Assembly: GCF_000620125.1 (NCBI RefSeq)
Contig: NZ_JHVL01000008.1
Span: forward strand, 1 to 55,299
Direction: 5' to 3'
From: Clostridiisalibacter paucivorans DSM 22131
Lineage (GTDB): Bacteria; Bacillota; Clostridia; Tissierellales; Clostridiisalibacteraceae
DNA length: 55,299 nt
Every line of letters begins with the position of its first letter. Positions within the stretch are counted from its first letter, which is position 1. The notes under the pieces were generated by a model, which had not been told where the DNA came from, did no database searches, and worked only from the letters and a program-made list of their open reading frames with translations. This document shows positions 44,104 through 51,028 of this stretch, one piece after another. The translations under genes were made by a program, and so were the position numbers.

Positions 44104-44751
44104 GTGACCCCAAAATATGAAACATTAAAAAGAATTTCTGATGTTGGAATAGTAGCTGTAGTTAGGGCTGAAAGTCCTGAAAGTGCAGAAAAGATAGCTA
44201 AGGCTTGTATAGATGGAGGAATTCCAGCAATAGAGATTACATTTACAGTGCCAGGAGCGGATATGGTTATAAAAGCTCTTAAAGAGAAATTTACTAGGGA
44301 TGAATTGATTGTTGGAGCAGGTACAGTATTGGATAGTGAAACAGCTAGATTGGCCATATTGGCAGGAGCAGAATACATAGTAAGTCCTGCATTTGATATG
44401 GATACAGCTAAATTATGTAATAGATATCAAATACCATATATGCCAGGATGTATGACTATAACAGAGATGATTAGAGCAATGGAAGCGGGTGCCGATATAA
44501 TAAAAGTATTCCCAGGTAGCGCCTTTGGACCAAGTATAATAAAAGCTATAAAAGGACCGTTGCCTCAAGCAGTACTTATGCCTACAGGAGGGGTAAGTTT
44601 AGATAATGTGGCAGAATGGATAAAAAATGGATGTGTTGCAGTAGGAGTAGGTGGCAAACTTACTGGTGGAGCAAAGACTGGAAATTATGATGAAATTACT
44701 GCAACAGCAAAGGAATTCATTAAGAAAATAAAAGAAGCTAGACAAGGATAA
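44104..44751 (+). CDS. eda: 2-keto-3-deoxy-6-phosphogluconate aldolase
   Basis: A 215-residue class I KDPG aldolase (KDPG to pyruvate and glyceraldehyde-3-phosphate). Key residues: Glu44 in IEITF, Arg21 and the Schiff-base Lys134 in IIKVFPG. The start is GTG at 44104 with AGGAGGG at about 7 bases; an upstream frame start at 44029 is excluded, since the promoter lies there. It is 15 bases before kdgK in a two-gene operon. Together they form the lower part of uronate/2-keto-3-deoxygluconate catabolism. Confidence 0.93.
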   Translation: MTPKYETLKRISDVGIVAVVRAESPESAEKIAKACIDGGIPAIEITFTVPGADMVIKALKEKFTRDELIVGAGTVLDSETARLAILAGAEYIVSPAFDMDTAKLCNRYQIPYMPGCMTITEMIRAMEAGADIIKVFPGSAFGPSIIKAIKGPLPQAVLMPTGGVSLDNVAEWIKNGCVAVGVGGKLTGGAKTGNYDEITATAKEFIKKIKEARQG

Positions 44752-44766
44752 AGGAGGATACTTATT

Positions 44767-45789
44767 ATGAAAAAAGTAGTGACTATGGGAGAAATAATGC
44801 TTAGATTATCTACACCAGGATATAAGAGATTTACACAATCTGAATCCTTTGATGTAGTATATGGTGGTGGAGAAGCCAATGTTGCTGTGTCCCTTGCCAA
44901 TTATGGATTAGATGCCTATTTTGTAAGTAAGTTACCAGAAAATCCTATTGGTCAAAGTGCTGTTAATAGTCTAAGAAGATTTGGCGTGAATACTGATTAT
45001 ATAGCAAGAGGTGGAGATAGAGTAGGTATTTATTTCCTTGAAACAGGGGCTTCAATGAGACCTTCAAAGGTTGTATATGATAGGGCTCATTCTGCAATAT
45101 CAGAAGCAGATGTAGAAGATTTTGATTTTGATGAAATATTTAAAGATGCAGAATGGTTCCATTTCAGTGGCATTACTCCTGCATTAAGTGACAAATCTGC
45201 TGAACTTACTTTGGCTGCTCTTAAGGCTGCTAAGAAACATGGAGTAACAGTGAGTGTAGACTTAAACTATAGAAAAAAACTGTGGAGTCCTGAAAAGGCG
45301 AAGAAAGTAATGACTGAGCTTATGGAATATGTAGATGTATGCATAGGAAATGAAGAAGATGCAGAGACAACTTTAGGATTTAAACCAGGAAAGACAGATG
45401 TAACTAAGGGTGAATTAGAGCTTCAAGGTTACAAAGATATATTCAAGCAAATGAAGGATAAATTTGGATTCAAATATGTAGTATCGACTTTAAGAGAAAG
45501 CTATTCAGCATCAGACAATGGCTGGTCAGCATTGATATATAATGGTGAAGAATTCTACCACTCAAGAAAATACGATATAAGAATCGTAGATAGAGTTGGA
45601 GGAGGAGACTCCTTTGCTGGTGGTTTAATATATGGTTTAGTTAGTGGAAAAGACTTTAAAGATGCATTGGAATTTGCTGTGGCAGCTTCTGCTATGAAGC
45701 ATACAATTCCAGGAGACTTTAATATGATGAATGTAGACGAAGTGATGACACTTGTCGAAGGAGATGCATCTGGAAGGGTACAAAGATAA
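44767..45789 (+). CDS. kdgK: 2-keto-3-deoxygluconate kinase (PfkB family)
   Basis: A 340-residue ribokinase/PfkB-type kinase: GGGEANVAVSLA near 33-44 (substrate-binding signature) and RVGGGDSFAGGLIYG near 276-290 with the catalytic Asp. It phosphorylates 2-keto-3-deoxygluconate to KDPG for the aldolase encoded just upstream. The start ATG follows AAGGAGG. No hexuronate isomerase, dehydratase or transporter gene is adjacent, so the upstream part of the pathway must lie elsewhere. Confidence 0.9.
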   Translation: MKKVVTMGEIMLRLSTPGYKRFTQSESFDVVYGGGEANVAVSLANYGLDAYFVSKLPENPIGQSAVNSLRRFGVNTDYIARGGDRVGIYFLETGASMRPSKVVYDRAHSAISEADVEDFDFDEIFKDAEWFHFSGITPALSDKSAELTLAALKAAKKHGVTVSVDLNYRKKLWSPEKAKKVMTELMEYVDVCIGNEEDAETTLGFKPGKTDVTKGELELQGYKDIFKQMKDKFGFKYVVSTLRESYSASDNGWSALIYNGEEFYHSRKYDIRIVDRVGGGDSFAGGLIYGLVSGKDFKDALEFAVAASAMKHTIPGDFNMMNVDEVMTLVEGDASGRVQR

Positions 45790-45845
45790 GATAGCTAAGA
45801 TTCAAATTTTAAATATATAAAATCTTCCTCAAAATTTTATATAAT

Positions 45846-45881
45846 ATCTAAGGCCTTAAGAATATTCTTAAGGCCTTAGAT
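45846..45881 (+). terminator. Palindrome after kdgK
   Basis: A perfect 36-nt palindrome (18-bp arms, no spacer) built of CTTAAGGCCTTAG-like sequence, with only a short T-rich follow-on. It is a terminator or stabilising hairpin. Confidence 0.7.
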
Positions 45882-45893
45882 TATTGGTGGAAA

Positions 45894-45975
45894 ACAGTTA
45901 TTAGTTATTAGTTCGTAGTTATTAGTTGATGGTGGAAATCCTGGGGATTTCTTCATTGAACTATTAACTATTCCA
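45894..45975 (+). repeat. Heptad-repeat element (copy 9)
   Basis: Left arm AGTTATT/AGTTATT/AGTTCGT/AGTTATT, core GGAAATCC-TGG-GGATTTC, right arm ACTATTAACTATT. Confidence 0.85.
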
Positions 45976-45990
45976 TTTTCACATTATTTA

Positions 45991-45999
45991 TGATATAAT
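45991..45999 (+). promoter_or_regulatory. Extended -10 promoter of queT
   Basis: TGATATAAT, 11 bases before the riboswitch, so the transcript should start at about 46006. Confidence 0.65.
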
Positions 46000-46010
46000 G
46001 ATTTGATAGG

Positions 46011-46052
46011 TATAGTGTTTCCTTGGAAACCCACTTTTAAAAAACAAGGAGG
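46011..46052 (+). ncRNA. preQ1-I riboswitch
   Basis: A preQ1-I type fold: P1 AGTG (46014-46017) with CACT (46032-46035), a loop holding CCTTG (46021-46025), an A-rich tail, then CAAGG (46045-46049), which pairs with that loop as the pseudoknot. CAAGG overlaps the ribosome site AAGGAGG (46046-46052). Ligand binding should hide the ribosome site and shut off queT translation. Context with QueT agrees. Confidence 0.85.
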
Positions 46053-46059
46053 AATTAGT

Positions 46060-46554
46060 ATGAAAATTACAACTGAAAAAATAGTGAAGATAGGTGTTAT
46101 AGCTGCAGTATATGCAGCAGTGACTATGTCATTACAACCCATAAGCTATGGGGCTATCCAATTTAGGTTATCGGAGATTATGGTATTATTGGCATTTATA
46201 GACCCTGTATATATTCCAGGATTGGTATTGGGATGTGCAATAGCTAATGTATTTAGTCCATTGGGGATTGTAGATGTAGTAGTAGGTACTTTTGCTACAT
46301 TTTTAAGTGTGTATATGATAAGCAAGAGTAAAAATATATTTATGGCCAGTATTTGGCCTGTAGTAATGAATGGCGTATTTATAGGGGGAGAACTGCATTT
46401 TCTATTGAACTTACCATTTTTAGAGTCTGCTTTATATGTGGCATTTGGAGAATTTGTAGTAGTGGCTCTGTTGGGATGTCCCATTTTTTACTATCTTTTA
46501 AAAAGAGAGAGATTAGTACAATATTTAAAGTTCAATTTAAATATTAGCAAATAA
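46060..46554 (+). CDS. queT: QueT-family queuosine precursor transporter
   Basis: A 164-residue membrane protein with about five to six segments, QueT (DUF988/COG4708) family: the YAAVTMSLQPISYGAIQFRLSE-type N-terminal region and GCAIANVFSPLG. It is the substrate-specific (S) component of an ECF transporter for queuosine precursors such as preQ1. The start ATG at 46060 lies 7 bases after AAGGAGG, which is part of the preQ1 riboswitch pseudoknot. The ECF energising module is not in the window. Confidence 0.93.
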   Translation: MKITTEKIVKIGVIAAVYAAVTMSLQPISYGAIQFRLSEIMVLLAFIDPVYIPGLVLGCAIANVFSPLGIVDVVVGTFATFLSVYMISKSKNIFMASIWPVVMNGVFIGGELHFLLNLPFLESALYVAFGEFVVVALLGCPIFYYLLKRERLVQYLKFNLNISK

Positions 46555-46580
46555 ATTAGATACGGTTATTGATTGTGTTA

Positions 46581-46688
46581 ATTATCAGTTAGTAGTTAAT
46601 AGTTAGTAGTTAGTAGTTTAATGAAGAAATCCATAGGATTTCCCCCATCAACTATTAACCGATAACTACGAACTACTAACTATTTTTT
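46581..46688 (+). repeat. Heptad-repeat element (copy 10)
   Basis: Left heptads AGTTAGT (several), TAATGAA link, core GAAATCC-ATA-GGATTTC, then ATCAACTATTAACC and ACGAACT right units, ending in a T7 run at 46682-46688 that makes it terminator-like for queT. Confidence 0.9.
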
Positions 46689-46805
46689 TCTACGATGAAG
46701 GTAAAATTAGGAGGGTGATAACTGTTAAATAAAACCTATAAAAATATATAAAACCCTATTGAATATTTATAGATTATATATTAATATAATTATAGAGGTG
46801 ATAAG

Positions 46806-47417
46806 ATGAAATATTATTCAATAGGTGAATTTGCAGATAAAATAGGGAAAAGTATTCAGACTCTAAGAAATTGGGATAAAAAAGGAACATTAAAACCGTC
46901 CCATGTAACAGAAGGTGGGACTCGATATTATTCTCAAAAACAACTTAATCATTTTTTAGGACTTAAAGGAGAAGAACAACTAGATAAAAAAGTGATAGGC
47001 TATTGTAGAGTTTTTTCAAACAAGCAAAAAGACGACCTAGAAAGACAAGTAGAAAATGTTAAAACTTATATGATTGCAAAAGGCTATCAGTTTGAGGTAA
47101 TAACTGACATAGGTAGTGGTATTAACTATAATAAAAAAGGGTTGAATAAATTAATAGATATGGTAACTAATTCGGAAGTTGATAAGATAGTAATTTTATA
47201 TAAAGATAGGTTGGTTAGATTTGGTTTTGAATTAATAAAAAACTTGTGTGATAAGTATGGAACTACCATTGAAATTATAGATAATACCGAAAAGACAGAG
47301 GAGCAAGAGTTGGTCGAAGATTTAATTCAAATTGTTACGGTCTTTAGTTGTAGACTTCAAGGCAAGAGAGCAAATAAGGCTAAAAAGATGATTAAGGAGC
47401 TAACAGAAGATGATTAG
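46806..47417 (+). CDS. tnpA: IS607 TnpA-like serine recombinase, catalytic serine replaced
   Basis: 203 residues: a MerR-like helix-turn-helix (about 1-50; YSIGEFADKIGKS) and a resolvase domain (about 62-200). The catalytic block should read RVSSNKQ; here it is RVFSNKQ, so the nucleophile position (resolvase Ser10, here residue 70) is Phe. The codon is TTT at 47013-47015, one C-to-T step from TCT. Arg68 and the LERQ helix are kept and the frame is otherwise whole, so the protein could still bind DNA but is not expected to recombine. Start ATG with GAGGTGA. The ORF overlaps tnpB by 8 bases. Confidence 0.85.
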   Translation: MKYYSIGEFADKIGKSIQTLRNWDKKGTLKPSHVTEGGTRYYSQKQLNHFLGLKGEEQLDKKVIGYCRVFSNKQKDDLERQVENVKTYMIAKGYQFEVITDIGSGINYNKKGLNKLIDMVTNSEVDKIVILYKDRLVRFGFELIKNLCDKYGTTIEIIDNTEKTEEQELVEDLIQIVTVFSCRLQGKRANKAKKMIKELTEDD

Positions 47418-48603
47418 AACATATAAGGTTATGTTAAAACCTAACAATAAACAAAAAACAAAACTATTTGAATGTGCAGGACTAAGTAGATGGGCTTACA
47501 ATTGGACTTTAGGAAAACAAAAAGAAAACTATAATAATGGTGGAAAGTTTCTTAAAGATAGTGTTTTAAGAAAAGAATTAACTAAACTGAAGAAAATAAA
47601 AGAATATAGTTGGTTAAATCAATATTCTAACAATATAACAAAACAAGCCATAAAAGACGCTTGTAATAGTTATAAAAGGTTTTTTAAAGGGTATAGTAGC
47701 TTCCCTAGATTTAAGTCTAAAAGGAAATCTAAACCTAGTTTTTATCAAGACAATATTAAAATTAAGTTTACTAAAACCCATGTTAAACTTGAAAAATTAA
47801 CTACAAGTAAAAAGAAGAATAGGCAAAAGTTTAACTGGATTAGATTAGTTGAAAAAGGAAGAATACCAACAGGTGAAGATATCAAGTATTCTAATCCAAG
47901 AGTAGGGTTTGATGGACTTAATTGGTGGATAAGTGTAGGTGTAAAAATAGAAGAAGTTAAAGAAGATAAGCCAAAGTCAGAGCCGATAGGCATAGATTTA
48001 GGGGTTAAAGATTTAGCAATAATAAGTAATGGAGAGAAATATAAAAATATCAATAAATCTAGTAAAATGAGAAAATTGATTAAAAGATATAAGAGATTGC
48101 AAAGACAAATATCAAGGAAATACGATATGAGTAAAACTAAAATAGAAGGAGGTGAAAACTGTTACAAATACCATAAAACTAAGAATATTATAAAAGCTGA
48201 AAATAAACTAAAAAGACTCTATAAGAAGATAAAGGGTTTAAGGGACAATTATATTCATCAAGTTACAAATTCTTTGGTGAAAGCCAAGCCAAATTATATT
48301 GTAATTGAAGATTTGAATATAAGTGGTATGCTTAAAAATAAAAAACTATCTAAGGCTATACAAGAGCAGTCTTTAAGAGAGTTTAGAAGGCAACTTGAAT
48401 ATAAGTGTAAATGGAATGATGTTAAATTAATAGTTGCAGATAGATATTATCCTAGTTCTAAACTATGTAGCTTATGTGGATATATTCATAAAGACTTAAA
48501 ACTATCAGATAGAATTTATAAATGTCCTAAGTGTGGAAATAAAATAGATAGAGATTATCAAGCAAGTATAAATCTTAGAGAATACCCTAAATCAGTAGCA
48601 TAA
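47410..48603 (+). CDS. tnpB: TnpB RNA-guided nuclease (IS607-associated), intact
   Basis: A 397-residue TnpB with every RuvC residue present: Asp196 (GIDLG), Glu300 (VIEDLN) and Asp382 (DRDYQAS), plus a zinc ribbon with Cys353, Cys356, Cys372 and Cys375. It uses an omegaRNA from the 3' end of the element to cut matching DNA. It starts inside the tnpA end (overlap 8 bases), translationally coupled. The RuvC III motif reads DRDYQAS, common in IS607-type TnpB. Its nuclease is predicted active, although the partner recombinase is not. Confidence 0.93.
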   Translation: MIRTYKVMLKPNNKQKTKLFECAGLSRWAYNWTLGKQKENYNNGGKFLKDSVLRKELTKLKKIKEYSWLNQYSNNITKQAIKDACNSYKRFFKGYSSFPRFKSKRKSKPSFYQDNIKIKFTKTHVKLEKLTTSKKKNRQKFNWIRLVEKGRIPTGEDIKYSNPRVGFDGLNWWISVGVKIEEVKEDKPKSEPIGIDLGVKDLAIISNGEKYKNINKSSKMRKLIKRYKRLQRQISRKYDMSKTKIEGGENCYKYHKTKNIIKAENKLKRLYKKIKGLRDNYIHQVTNSLVKAKPNYIVIEDLNISGMLKNKKLSKAIQEQSLREFRRQLEYKCKWNDVKLIVADRYYPSSKLCSLCGYIHKDLKLSDRIYKCPKCGNKIDRDYQASINLREYPKSVA

Positions 48604-48690
48604 TCACTTAAAAGATACTACTGATATGTACCCATTCGTTAGTGGGGAATTTAAGCCTTGGGAGAGTTATAACAAACGAGAGTAGTAATT
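48604..48690 (+). ncRNA. Candidate omegaRNA of IS607 TnpB
   Basis: The region right after the tnpB stop folds: TACTACT (48616-48622) pairs with AGTAGTA (48681-48687), enclosing CCCA/TGGG (48631-48634 with 48643-48646), with a possible pseudoknot CGTT (48637-48640) to AACG (48675-48678). The guide would follow near 48691. Assigned by position and fold, not by homology. Confidence 0.5.
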
Positions 48691-48795
48691 TTTATAATTA
48701 TGAAATCGGACTCGTTGAATGAGGAATAAAGCATGGAATTTATAAATGCTTGGTTTATTTATAGATTTTAGTAGGTATTTTGTAACGGATAAGAT

Positions 48796-48936
48796 ATGCA
48801 AAAAAAACAACAAAAAAATAAAGAAAATAAGAGGAAAAATCAAAAAGATGTATGCAAAGAATGTGGTGCAAAGATGAGACCAGAAGGCGGATGTTTTGTA
48901 TGCCCCAATTGTGGATACAGTCCATGCCATATATAG
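48796..48936 (+). CDS. 46-residue zinc-ribbon protein
   Basis: A short ORF: a basic Lys/Asn/Gln-rich N-terminus (about 1-18), then CKECGAKMRPEGGCFVCPNCG, with two CxxC-type pairs and a further Cys (VC-x2-C... FVC-x2-C). The zinc-ribbon pattern and the GGC...C-x2-CG-YS spacing resemble the C-terminal tail of coenzyme-B12-dependent ribonucleotide reductase. There is a stop codon two codons upstream, so it begins at this ATG; the ribosome site is weak (GGATAAG). It may be a small independent protein or a remnant. It sits just after the IS607 element. Confidence 0.6.
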   Translation: MQKKQQKNKENKRKNQKDVCKECGAKMRPEGGCFVCPNCGYSPCHI

Positions 48937-48942
48937 ATACAG

Positions 48943-48978
48943 TTCTTATGTCAATATAAATTTATATTGACATAAGAA
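48943..48978 (+). terminator. 36-nt perfect palindrome after the zinc-ribbon ORF
   Basis: 18-bp arms with no spacer (48943-48960 with 48961-48978). It is A/T-rich and probably a bidirectional terminator. Confidence 0.65.
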
Positions 48979-49031
48979 AAATATATGATAGAATGTAAAA
49001 CATAAATGAAAATGTTTTCAGGTGATTAGAT

Positions 49032-49592
49032 TTGAAAAAATTATTTGAGCAGTTTACTATTGTGCCTTCTATAAGGATGTTAAAGGATTTAGATTATGTT
49101 CTAGAATCTTCGTTACCTGTAGTACTATTGTCAGAGGTACATATAGGCAATTTAAAATCCTTGGTACAGAGATGTCACAATAAAAATAAAAAGGTACTGG
49201 TAAATGTAGACTTGATAGGTGGTTTTTCTCCTGATAAGATAGGAGTCAAATTATTGGTTGATTTATTTAAAGTAGATGGAATATTCACATCGAATATTAT
49301 AACTATTAATATGTGCAAATCTGTTGGGTTATTTACGATACAAAGGTTTTTCTTGATGGACTCCAAGGCTGTTGATTCCAGTTTAAAATCTTTGAAGAAG
49401 TCTCAAGCAGATGCCATAGAGCTTTTGCCATCTCCTTTAGTACCTGAATTTTTTAATAAGATAGTTAAGAAAAAAGATATTCCCATATTGGCAGGTGGAT
49501 TTGTAAACGATGTAAACAGTGTAAAAGAGTTTAAGAAACTGGGACTCAAAGGAATGACCACCAGCTGTAAGGATATTTGGAAGTTAAAATAA
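49032..49592 (+). CDS. glpP: GlpP-family antiterminator
   Basis: 186 residues matching the GlpP family (glycerol-3-phosphate-responsive RNA-binding antiterminator, TIM-barrel-like): IPSIR-like N-terminus (here VPSIRMLKDL), VNVDLIGGFSPDK, DGIFTSN, IQRFFLMDS and IELLPSP, with AGGFV near the C-terminus. GlpP bound to its ligand prevents termination in glp leaders. Here no glp gene is adjacent. Instead a strong leader terminator and a galactitol-type permease follow, so this copy probably controls the sugar operon. The start is TTG at 49032 with AGGTGA. Confidence 0.87.
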   Translation: MKKLFEQFTIVPSIRMLKDLDYVLESSLPVVLLSEVHIGNLKSLVQRCHNKNKKVLVNVDLIGGFSPDKIGVKLLVDLFKVDGIFTSNIITINMCKSVGLFTIQRFFLMDSKAVDSSLKSLKKSQADAIELLPSPLVPEFFNKIVKKKDIPILAGGFVNDVNSVKEFKKLGLKGMTTSCKDIWKLK

Positions 49593-49622
49593 AATAGAAC
49601 TATGTAGGACAGCGAATAGAAG

Positions 49623-49673
49623 AAGCCCTACTTGAAAGAGAATCTTAAGATTCTCTTTTGAGTGGGCTTTTTT
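49623..49673 (+). terminator. Leader terminator / antitermination target upstream of the sugar operon
   Basis: A long stem of about 21 bp (49623-49644 with 49649-49669; two G-T pairs and a bulge), loop TTAA, then six T. It lies between glpP and the first permease gene, with no clear promoter after it. Transcription of the five downstream genes therefore has to read through this hairpin, which fits GlpP-type control. Confidence 0.75.
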
Positions 49674-49723
49674 ATTTTTATATATTTAAAAAATTCTAAA
49701 AATTAAAATGAGGAGGTAGTACT

Positions 49724-50986
49724 ATGGAAGTTATTAACACAATTATTAACATGGGTCCATCTGTAATGATGCCAATAATCTTTTTCATATTAGCGTTGGC
49801 CTTTGGTGTAAAGATAGGAAAGGCTTTTAAAGCTGGTATGCTGGTAGGTATTGGTTTTGAGGGTATTGGATTAGTAATAGGTCTTTTATTAAATAGTTTA
49901 GGGCCTGCTGCCGAGGCCATGGTTGAAAGATTTGGTCTGAATCTAACAGCAGTAGATGCAGGTTGGCCTGTGGCTGCGACAATAGGCTGGGGTTCTCCTA
50001 TTGTACCATTTGTAGTATTTGGAGGATTATTATTAAATGTACTTCTATTGATATTAAATTTAACCAAAACTGTGAATATAGACATATTTAACTATTGGCA
50101 TTTCTTGCTTACGGGAGGAGTTATATACGCAATTACAGGAAACATAGTCATAGCTTCAGTTGGAGCACTAATTAATTTCTTAATAGCCTTAGTAATTGCA
50201 GATAAAACAGCTCCAAAGGTACAAGAAGCCTATGATATCAAAGGAGTTTCCTTTGCCCATGCAACTTCTGCCATATATGTACCAGTGGGTATAGTGGTAA
50301 ACTGGATTATAGAAAGAATCCCTGGATTAAGCAAGATAGAAGCAAACCCAGATACCATAACAGAAAAGTTTGGAGTAATGGGTGAGCCTTTAACATTGGG
50401 AACAATACTTGGTATATTATTGGGAGTATTGGCTGGATGGAATGTGACAGACATATTAACACTAGCCATCAAGGTTGCAGCAGTTATGGTACTTCTACCA
50501 GCAATGATAAACGTATTGGTTGAAGGATTAGTAACTGTGAGAGATGCTGCCGAGAGTACATTGAAGAAAAAATTCCCCAACAGAGAATTTTACATAGGTT
50601 TAGACACAGCATTACTTGTAGGGGATCCAGCAGTATTGGCAACAGGATTATTGATGATACCAGCGTCATTACTATTAGCAGTTATATTACCAGGAAACAA
50701 GGTGTTGCCCTTTGTGGATTTAGCTTCATTAGTTTTCTTGATTGCCATGGTATCACCGTATTGTAAAAAGAATATGGTCAGGATATTTATAACAGGATTG
50801 GTAGTAATCACTTTAGTTCTATATGCAGGAACAGATATAGCACCTTATTATACTAAGGCTGCAAAACTTGCCGATGTAGCATTACCTCAAGGTGTTGGCG
50901 CAAATGCCGAGATGTCAGGTATTGTTGGTGGGGCAACCACACCTGTTGGTTGGATTTTGATTAAATTATCTGCTTTATTTAATTAA
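49724..50986 (+). CDS. gatC: PTS galactitol-family EIIC permease (GatC-like), orphan
   Basis: 420 residues with about 10-12 membrane segments and GatC-family blocks: VKIGKAFKAGMLVGIGFEGI, GWPVAATIGWGSPIVPF and VGDPAVLATGLLMIP. In a normal galactitol PTS this works with EIIA and EIIB. Neither is present between here and the window end; instead a carbohydrate kinase follows directly. It may therefore import a polyol without phosphorylation, which the kinase then performs, or use IIA/IIB encoded elsewhere. The start ATG follows GAGGAGG. Confidence 0.88.
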   Translation: MEVINTIINMGPSVMMPIIFFILALAFGVKIGKAFKAGMLVGIGFEGIGLVIGLLLNSLGPAAEAMVERFGLNLTAVDAGWPVAATIGWGSPIVPFVVFGGLLLNVLLLILNLTKTVNIDIFNYWHFLLTGGVIYAITGNIVIASVGALINFLIALVIADKTAPKVQEAYDIKGVSFAHATSAIYVPVGIVVNWIIERIPGLSKIEANPDTITEKFGVMGEPLTLGTILGILLGVLAGWNVTDILTLAIKVAAVMVLLPAMINVLVEGLVTVRDAAESTLKKKFPNREFYIGLDTALLVGDPAVLATGLLMIPASLLLAVILPGNKVLPFVDLASLVFLIAMVSPYCKKNMVRIFITGLVVITLVLYAGTDIAPYYTKAAKLADVALPQGVGANAEMSGIVGGATTPVGWILIKLSALFN

Positions 50987-51028
50987 TAATGGAAAATAAA
51001 AAATATTGATTGTTAGGGGGAGCTAATA

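Larger units (their letters stand above)
46806..48690 (+). mobile_element. IS607-family element (TnpA-like plus TnpB plus omegaRNA)
   Basis: A serine-recombinase tnpA overlaps tnpB by 8 bases, the standard IS607 arrangement, followed by a structured right-end RNA region. IS607 elements have no terminal inverted repeats, so the true ends are not visible; the left end lies in 46690-46800 and the right end near or after 48690. The recombinase looks inactive (see the tnpA entry). Confidence 0.8.

Noticed and set aside
48667-48930. 87-codon minus-strand ORF after the IS607 element
   Set aside because: It is opposite the zinc-ribbon ORF, has no ribosome site or family features, and its composition is that of an antisense shadow.
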